In this document: one piece after another, positions 25,226-30,465 of the stretch | Layout of the letters: the number at the start of each line of letters is the position of its first letter | How positions within the stretch are numbered: the stretch's first letter is position 1 | Virus record (IMG/VR): IMGVR_UViG_3300000153_000003 | Coordinates: 1-30,465 of that record | DNA: 30,465 bases | From: a virus | Strand: one strand, 5' to 3' | Position numbers and translations under genes: made by a program | The notes under the pieces: model-generated | Database searches by the model: none | Seen by the model: only the letters and a program-made list of their open reading frames with translations | What the model was told of the DNA's origin: nothing

Positions 25226-25527
25226 TATAGTTCCGTAAATTCTCTGTCTATTATTTTATTTAAATCTTCATTTTCATCATAATCAAAATAACCATGAGAC
25301 CAAGTAATCTTATTATTTTCTGGATGACCTGATCCATCGGTTCCCTGTCCTGGGGTTATCTTTTCAAATAAAATTATATTTCCTGATGTTGAATCTCTTA
25401 AAATTCCATCTGTTAGATTTCCGGTGGTGGTTCTCTTTTGAATAACTTCTATATATTTTGCTTCATCGCGTCTTGTAATTTCTTGATAGAAATCATTAAC
25501 CTTTAATTCTTCTTTGTTATATGGCAT
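25225..25527 (-). CDS. Small protein between baseplate and fibre genes, function unknown
   Basis: A protein of 100 residues beginning MPYNKEELKVNDFYQEI. The frame stays open to 25599, but the ATG at 25527 is preferred: it lies one base after the stop of the preceding gene, and the extra 24 residues would overlap that gene. The product is acidic in its C-terminal part (DYDENEDLNKIIDREF), with no membrane or enzyme motif. Its stop overlaps the start of the 2255-residue protein by one base (TAATG). Co-translation with baseplate and fibre genes suggests a connector or assembly role; family not recognised. Confidence 0.7.
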   Translation of the reverse strand: MPYNKEELKVNDFYQEITRRDEAKYIEVIQKRTTTGNLTDGILRDSTSGNIILFEKITPGQGTDGSGHPENNKITWSHGYFDYDENEDLNKIIDREFTEL

Positions 25528-25528
25528 T

Positions 25529-26647
25529 TTATCTTTCCACTTTGAAACTGTTCTTTTCGTCAAAATATTGAACAGTTTCATCGGCAGTACCACTACCACT
25601 TACTATTTTATAATTTATTCTGTAAAATCGTTCTGATTGTAATCCGTTCATCCAGAAGTTAAAATAGTTTCCGGTTGAATCACAACTAACTACTGAACCA
25701 CTGCCAAACGGAACAATAACATCATCTGTATAAGCATCTTTTATTTGATAATATGTACTGCCACTTGGAAGAGTTTTTACCGTATTATATCCGGTAGTAT
25801 ATTGAGTTGATGAATATGACCGTTCTGGAAACATTTCCCTACCAACAACTCTAAATTTTACTTTTGAATTTTCTTTATACTTTTCTCTAAACCCTCTCAT
25901 ATAAATTTGCACATCTTCTAAATTAGCTGATGATAATGCTGTTAATGAACCAGTTACCCATTTTGAATCATCCCAAACTACTTCTAATTTTGGGGGATAA
26001 ATTGTGTGAGTTTCCCTTGAGAAAAAACTGAAATTTCCATATCGTGTAGTATTTCCTTCTTCAACATCAGAATCAATATTTCCAATGCTACCACTTCTTT
26101 TTACCATAAATCCCTCGTTTGAAACTGTACTGTGTAACCATTTCCACATAATATCAGTTACATCCATTCTTACATCTGCTGGTTCATTTGTAAAAGATTG
26201 TGATGCTTCGTATCCACTTCCACTATACCACGTTCCACCAGATCCAGAAACAGTATTCCATTGGGTTCTTGTTATCCCATTATCTTTCCATTTCCAACCT
26301 GCTCCATCTTCTACGATTGGAGAAAGATTATATCTTCCAGATCCATTCTCCCATGATTGACTTACTGGATATGAGTATAAAGTTTGATCTACATTCAATG
26401 CAGATGAATTTGCATCAAATAAATTTAAATAAAATTTTGTGCTTGAACCGGAAGTTATTAAACCAGATGATACTGATTGAGAAATATAAGTTAAATCAAA
26501 TTTAACGAGTGCTCTTGAAACATATATTTGAGTTCCGGCTACATTCATATCTTTTCTTATTTCTAAAATTTCATCCAACCCTGTATTCATGCTATGACTT
26601 TGTTCGTAAAGTGTTGTGTCCTTTTCACTAAATTCAAAATAATGCAT
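25529..26647 (-). CDS. DNRLRE-like baseplate/tail protein
   Basis: A 372-residue protein. The N-terminal ~215 residues resemble DNRLRE-type beta domains found in surface and phage proteins: DTTLYEQ near the start, SRALVKFDL (44-52), a strand with FYLNLFDANS, PVSQSWENGSGRY (~94-106), WKWLHSTVSNEGFMVKRSG and a PPKLEVVWDD close. The C-terminal part (YMRGFREKYKENSKVKFRV and on) is a second beta domain. It starts at a TAATG overlap with the gp6-like gene stop (26647), so it is made together with the baseplate wedge. Likely a baseplate-associated protein; the specific T4 counterpart is not clear. Confidence 0.72.
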   Translation of the reverse strand: MHYFEFSEKDTTLYEQSHSMNTGLDEILEIRKDMNVAGTQIYVSRALVKFDLTYISQSVSSGLITSGSSTKFYLNLFDANSSALNVDQTLYSYPVSQSWENGSGRYNLSPIVEDGAGWKWKDNGITRTQWNTVSGSGGTWYSGSGYEASQSFTNEPADVRMDVTDIMWKWLHSTVSNEGFMVKRSGSIGNIDSDVEEGNTTRYGNFSFFSRETHTIYPPKLEVVWDDSKWVTGSLTALSSANLEDVQIYMRGFREKYKENSKVKFRVVGREMFPERSYSSTQYTTGYNTVKTLPSGSTYYQIKDAYTDDVIVPFGSGSVVSCDSTGNYFNFWMNGLQSERFYRINYKIVSGSGTADETVQYFDEKNSFKVER

Positions 26648-28575
26648 TATATATCTCCCAATACTCTTCCCCTAATATCTGTATCTGGGAATTTAATTTC
26701 AAAAATTGCTGGATCAACCGATGGGTAAACTGTCCCATTAAATGTCGCACTTTGAATATCATAAATATTATCTGAATATCCAGAAGATGTTCCCCATTTG
26801 TTTTCTACTATAACCAACTCATCTCTATTTTCAAGAGGTTTAACTATTGTAGCTACACCATCAACTTTTAATAACTCTGAAGCTATTCCTGATAGAATAA
26901 TTGGTTGATTTATTTGCCACCTATCTATATTAAAATATGTTTTTAGTGAATCTACACACTTCAACAATACTTCATTTTTATTAAATCCTTTTTTTGTATA
27001 AATTGCAAATTGCAATCCTATATTTATTACCCAAGCATCTTTTAATTGAACTGCATCTGTCATCATTCTATATTGACTTAAATAAATTTTTACATTTTCT
27101 TTTACTGCAGTATTTAGTCCGACTAATTTTTTACTTTGATTATATCCCAACATATACATATTTAATGCTAATGGGTTTGGTTGAAATGTTGTATCTGACT
27201 CATTTTGACCTGTTGCAGAAACTTGTTCATCTTGGATCATATAAACTTTAGATATATTGCCATATTTTGATGGTAATGAATATACACGAGTTATATAATC
27301 ATCCTTGGTTACTGCACGACCTTGAGCTTGAAAATATGCAAGTGCATTAGTTCGTACATTTTCTATTGTTTCACCACTACTACCACCTGTTGCTGGGTTT
27401 GGGTTAGTAACTGCTATAGAATTTTGAGTACTTGTTTTTAAACTCGCATCTAATGTTAAAGAATTATCAAACTCTGAACTTATCAATGAAATGTTATTTA
27501 TTCCGTTTGATGCGACATTATCACTAATACCACCACCGTAACTATATTTTATTGTTAATGTAGTATTTGTTGGAACTTGACCATACGTATCTGTATTTAA
27601 AAAGTTTGCTGGATCAAATGAAGTATCAAGAAAACTTGGAGTTCCTGGTAGACTAGACCCAACGTTATTTGGGTTTGGTATTATTTCTTCATCTGCTCCA
27701 GAAGCTACTCCTGAGCCGAACCTTAATTCGGTTTTTTCGTCTGTTCTAATGTAAGTTTTAAATCTCTTTGAAGTTTTTACAAGTTTCAATAAAAATGGTG
27801 CAAAATTTCTACCATTCACTAAATCTGGTGAATTCTTTGAAGTGTTTTCAAAGTCTGCATATACAGTATCTTGTGCTAAAAATGGGACTTCATACCATTT
27901 GTTTCCATCACTATCCGTTACTGAAATTATTTCTAAAATTGGAGTGTTTTGTAAAACTACTCTTTTATATTTTTCAGCAGAACCAAATGTAATATATTCA
28001 GTAGAAACCGTTCCACTTACAGCCTTTGCTGATTTTTTAAGTAACCACTTTGTAATGTTACCACTATCATCCACTTCAAATATGTCTTCTTGTCGTGGAC
28101 TCATTGAACTTGAATTTCTAAAAATTACATCATCCACACTTCTAAATACCGTGCCATTTGTTGAAGTTGCTTGTAATCCGTTGGATACATTAAGACAATA
28201 ATCTTCATTTGGTTGCCGTTTTCCATCTACTACATTATTTGGATCTGATGGAACGGTTTGGAACACGTCAAGTGTTACCGAAGATGGAGATGATAATTTG
28301 GGCTTATATCCATATCCTTGAACTATTTCATAAATTGTTTTCTTTTCTTCTGCAAATGATAATAAACTTTCTTTAAATTGTTCATCAATATAATATGATA
28401 AAACGTCTCCAACATATGATGCCATTTCTATAAACATCATCCCAGGGTCTGCTTCATTAAAATCATTATATGTGTTTGGGAAATAGGTCTGTGCATATTC
28501 CATTAACCCATTCCTGAAACTACTAAAATCTTTATTTAAATATTTTACATCTCTGCTAAGTCCATGTTTAGCCAT
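26647..28575 (-). CDS. Baseplate wedge protein, T4 gp6 / baseplate J-like
   Basis: A 642-residue protein with the N-terminal signature of gp6/J-type baseplate wedge proteins: a short head, then DFNEADPGMMFIEMASYVGD (38-57) and VLSYYIDEQ with helix, followed by YGYKPKLSSPS. The centre is beta-rich, with AYFQAQGRAVTKDDYITRVYSL (about residues 410-435), the J-like A-x-x-x-x-x-x-R-A-V-T-x-x-D-Y element; the C-terminus has ATIVKPLEN and KFPDTDIRGRVLGDI. In T4, gp6 dimers form the ring of the baseplate wedges and transmit the signal for sheath contraction. It directly follows the gp25-like gene, as in T4-type phages (20-base gap). ATG start after GGAGAAATTAA. Confidence 0.92.
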   Translation of the reverse strand: MAKHGLSRDVKYLNKDFSSFRNGLMEYAQTYFPNTYNDFNEADPGMMFIEMASYVGDVLSYYIDEQFKESLLSFAEEKKTIYEIVQGYGYKPKLSSPSSVTLDVFQTVPSDPNNVVDGKRQPNEDYCLNVSNGLQATSTNGTVFRSVDDVIFRNSSSMSPRQEDIFEVDDSGNITKWLLKKSAKAVSGTVSTEYITFGSAEKYKRVVLQNTPILEIISVTDSDGNKWYEVPFLAQDTVYADFENTSKNSPDLVNGRNFAPFLLKLVKTSKRFKTYIRTDEKTELRFGSGVASGADEEIIPNPNNVGSSLPGTPSFLDTSFDPANFLNTDTYGQVPTNTTLTIKYSYGGGISDNVASNGINNISLISSEFDNSLTLDASLKTSTQNSIAVTNPNPATGGSSGETIENVRTNALAYFQAQGRAVTKDDYITRVYSLPSKYGNISKVYMIQDEQVSATGQNESDTTFQPNPLALNMYMLGYNQSKKLVGLNTAVKENVKIYLSQYRMMTDAVQLKDAWVINIGLQFAIYTKKGFNKNEVLLKCVDSLKTYFNIDRWQINQPIILSGIASELLKVDGVATIVKPLENRDELVIVENKWGTSSGYSDNIYDIQSATFNGTVYPSVDPAIFEIKFPDTDIRGRVLGDI

Positions 28576-28595
28576 TTAATTTCTCCATTGTATTG

Positions 28596-29030
28596 TCACT
28601 GTGCTAATTCACTATATGATTCAAATTGCTCAAAACTTATAGACACTTGTGCAGACATTCCAGGTTCGAATGATAATCCAAAGTCTATTGATATATTTAC
28701 TGTATTTCTTCCGTAATCTGGAAGTTCCACTTTAAGTTTTTTAATATTTACATATGGAAGCCATTGTTCCATAGATTCTCTAATTGCCTCCTCTAATTTA
28801 TCATTTAAATTCTCATCCATTGGTTCAAAAATAACTTCATTTAATCTTGAACCAAATTCTGGTTGACCCACCCTTTCACCCTTCATAGTTTTCAATAAAT
28901 TTACTATATTGTGTTTTGCCTGTTCAAGAGTTGTATTTGTTTGAGTAAAATGACCAGTGTTGGAATATCCCATTGGTAAACTCAGACCAATGGATACATC
29001 TGGATTTAAATCTTTTTCTCTTGCTCCCAT
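28596..29030 (-). CDS. Baseplate wedge protein, gp25 / GPW family
   Basis: A 144-residue protein of the gp25-like baseplate family. The middle shows QAKHNIVNLLKTMKGER (~38-53) followed by GQPEFGSRLNEVIFEP, the usual T-x-x-G-E-R-x-x-x-P-E-F-G-x-x-L pattern, then LEEAIRESMEQWLPYV and a beta half (VNISIDFGLSF). The family's usual length is 110-150 residues. gp25 joins the wedge to the sheath initiation ring. It lies 10 bases downstream of the next gene upstream, with a GGAG-type Shine-Dalgarno (TAGGAGACTATAC) before its ATG. Confidence 0.93.
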   Translation of the reverse strand: MGAREKDLNPDVSIGLSLPMGYSNTGHFTQTNTTLEQAKHNIVNLLKTMKGERVGQPEFGSRLNEVIFEPMDENLNDKLEEAIRESMEQWLPYVNIKKLKVELPDYGRNTVNISIDFGLSFEPGMSAQVSISFEQFESYSELAQ

Positions 29031-29040
29031 GTATAGTCTC

Positions 29041-29634
29041 CTACCTATTTATTGTTTCTTGACCAACTATTAACCCATCTTTTACTATAATTCTTTTTCT
29101 AATATATGATACAGTTCCATTTTCATTTTCAATAGTATCAGTTACTATAAAATCTTCTGTTAATCCGATATCACCATCCTTTGATTTATAGCCACCAGTC
29201 CGTATCTTTCCATCAAATTTAATTTCTTTACGATTAAAAGTAATATTTAAACTATCAAAAATATTTCTAAATATTATTAACTGTTTTGCTGCATCAATAT
29301 TTGATTTAGCTACTGTTCTAAATCTTTTTAGTAATCTTGATAATTTAGTTTTCTTAGTTTTAGGATTAGTTTGTACCCGTCTAATATTTAACTGTCCTTT
29401 TGGTGTTAAATATAAACTACCAGGTAACCTATTTTCTAAATAAGACTTATTATCAAGTTTATCTATCTCATCTTCACCAGTTAAATAGGAATGTATAGCA
29501 TCAGCTTCTTCAGCTGCCAATTTAGCATTTTCTTTTCGTATTCTACGTTTAGTTTCAGTATCTTGATCCTTATAAATTCTATCATTTTTTATTTTTTCAA
29601 GTTTGTACTTTAAAAACTGTTTATCTAATGCCAT
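29041..29634 (-). CDS. Basic protein next to gp25, function unknown
   Basis: A 197-residue protein with a lysine/arginine-rich helical N-terminus (KYKLEKIKNDRIYKDQ, TKRRIRKENAKLAAEEADAI) and a basic middle (TNPKTKKTKLSRLLKRF), ending in beta strands (SYIRKRIIVKDGLIVGQETI). No cysteines, membrane or signal segment. Position just before gp25 hints at a baseplate or tail-assembly part (T4 has gp53 near gp25), but I see no motif that would support that match. ATG start; the Shine-Dalgarno is weak (TGAGATAA). Confidence 0.7.
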   Translation of the reverse strand: MALDKQFLKYKLEKIKNDRIYKDQDTETKRRIRKENAKLAAEEADAIHSYLTGEDEIDKLDNKSYLENRLPGSLYLTPKGQLNIRRVQTNPKTKKTKLSRLLKRFRTVAKSNIDAAKQLIIFRNIFDSLNITFNRKEIKFDGKIRTGGYKSKDGDIGLTEDFIVTDTIENENGTVSYIRKRIIVKDGLIVGQETINR

Positions 29635-29645
29635 TATTTATCTCA

Positions 29646-30164
29646 TTATGGGCGGAAATGTTTTCCACCTTTTTTCTCGTCTATTGCCTTCATTACCTTT
29701 GAATAATCTCTTGTCAGTGCGTTTTGTACATGATCTGGAACACTTTCAACATTTACACCAGCTTTTTTTATCGATTCTACTGCTGCAATATCTCGTTTTT
29801 GCTGTTTGTCACCTTCAGTATTCATTCCGTAAGAACCTGCTAATAAATCATTCATTTTATTTGTGTCGTAAGTTCCACCACCCATTGTTGGATAGTCATT
29901 AGTACCACCACCTTGAATTCCACCGACCGTTTCATTTAAAATATTATTGAGAACTTCATTTTCTGTATAATTGATTGTCTCGTGTTTCTTGGCCTTATAT
30001 TGTTTTTTACTTGGCAAATTCAAGTGGTTCTCTGTTAAGGGCTTTGAAACTAATTCGGTAAGTGAAGATGATCTATCTTCCTTAATAAATATCTCGTTTA
30101 CCTGTTTTTTCACTTCTTTACGGACTACAAGTTCAATTATTTTTATTAACTCTTGTTTTTTCAT
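29646..30164 (-). CDS. Hypothetical protein, probable virion-associated
   Basis: A 172-residue protein with a charged helical N-terminus (KKQELIKIIELVVRKEVKKQ), a low-complexity centre with Gly-rich turns (GGIQGGGTNDYPTMGGGTYD), and a basic C-terminus (DEKKGGKHFRP). Proteins with such K/E-rich starts are frequent among structural genes of environmental T4-like phages; no family is recognised with confidence. ATG start with TAGGAGATAACAAA upstream. Eleven bases separate it from the next gene. Confidence 0.65.
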   Translation of the reverse strand: MKKQELIKIIELVVRKEVKKQVNEIFIKEDRSSSLTELVSKPLTENHLNLPSKKQYKAKKHETINYTENEVLNNILNETVGGIQGGGTNDYPTMGGGTYDTNKMNDLLAGSYGMNTEGDKQQKRDIAAVESIKKAGVNVESVPDHVQNALTRDYSKVMKAIDEKKGGKHFRP

Positions 30165-30181
30165 TTTGTTATCTCCTATTA

Positions 30182-30465
30182 TTAAAACCCATCTAAATAT
30201 TGTTTTAATTCGTCACTAGAAAAACATCTATCCAATTCTTCTATTTGTTTTGCCAATTCTTCTGATAAGGCTGAAGTATCTGTTTCGTCAAAGTCCGTAT
30301 CAGCATCTAATTCTTTCCAAGTTCCACCATTATCTTCACATTCTTTTTTCGTTGAGTGTTTTGTTATGGTACAGAAACCAGCAGATTCATCATCACCCAT
30401 AGTTGGTGTTTCTTCTGTTATCTTCTTATACATATCTTGTAGGTCTTGAATATCCTTTGGATCTA
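30182..30465 (-). CDS. C-terminal part of an unrecognised protein, 5' end beyond the window
   Basis: The frame ending at 30182 stays open through the right edge. An ATG at 30433 exists but has no Shine-Dalgarno, and the ten codons above it (DPKDIQDLQD) read as a natural continuation, so the visible 93 residues are most likely a C-terminal fragment. It is strongly acidic and holds a small cysteine motif, FCTITKHSTKKECEDNGGTW, of a kind seen as a short repeat-like insert in virion proteins, plus a third cysteine (RCFSSDEL). Family unknown. Confidence 0.6.
   Translation of the reverse strand, partial: DPKDIQDLQDMYKKITEETPTMGDDESAGFCTITKHSTKKECEDNGGTWKELDADTDFDETDTSALSEELAKQIEELDRCFSSDELKQYLDGF

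Noticed and set aside
25528-25599. Extended start at 25599 for the small gene ending at 25225
   Set aside because: It would add 24 residues lying wholly over the end of the previous gene; ATG 25527, one base after that gene's stop, fits the packing better.
1-30465. tRNA genes, insertion sequences, integrase or attachment sites
   Set aside because: Nearly all sequence is coding; intergenic gaps are too short for tRNAs, and no transposase or integrase motif was found.

Overview
The window reads as part of the genome of a low-GC, T4-type contractile-tailed bacteriophage (myovirus). A gp25-like and a gp6/baseplate J-like protein sit next to each other, followed by very large serine/glycine-rich tail or fibre proteins. 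The window also carries a recombination/replication set: an Mre11-Rad50-type nuclease, a toprim primase and a Holliday-junction-resolvase-like nuclease. Genes are tightly packed, with many TAATG overlaps, and no RNA gene was found. The Ser-Gly-rich, paralogue-rich structural genes fit an environmental (probably aquatic) phage distant from T4; the host cannot be named from the sequence. All genes but one lie on the minus strand, so transcription runs from high to low coordinates.

Region 30465-25225 (read first): the end of an unrecognised gene cut by the right edge, two unrecognised small genes, a gp25-like baseplate protein, a gp6-like baseplate wedge protein, a DNRLRE-like protein and a 100-residue protein. 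Region 25225-18458: a single 2255-residue tail/fibre protein with carbohydrate-binding-like regions, a tail-protein-I-like segment and a LamG-like region. Region 18354-11990: two paralogue arrays of unknown, probably structural, proteins. One array is marked by a KFALGDDEIDYxLWD motif and includes one copy split into two genes; the other by a C-terminal YITxVGLYND motif. Between them is a PKD-domain protein ending in nine exact 21-bp repeats. Then comes a stand-alone MshEN-like domain.

Region 11683-5982 looks like one operon: a mini-MscS-like membrane protein, an HExxH metallopeptidase-like protein, a resolvase-like nuclease, a Vsr/DUF559-like nuclease interrupted by a frameshift, a toprim primase, a small basic protein, and an Mre11-Rad50 fusion in one chain. 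A 59-codon ribbon-helix-helix gene is the only plus-strand gene; it abuts the fusion gene tail to tail. It is divergent from a giant repetitive fibre gene (TTG start) that runs off the left edge.

Four of the five longest intergenic gaps carry the same 10-nt motif (TATATTTATA, or a 9/10 match, on the coding strand). It is a candidate phage promoter element. The fibre gene also has an exact T4 late-promoter box (TATAAATA) and a hairpin that overlaps its ribosome binding site. The most unusual items are the Mre11-Rad50 fusion, the frameshifted nuclease with a cysteine-less primase-finger-like N-terminus, the mini-MscS/metallopeptidase pair and the stand-alone MshEN-like domain.
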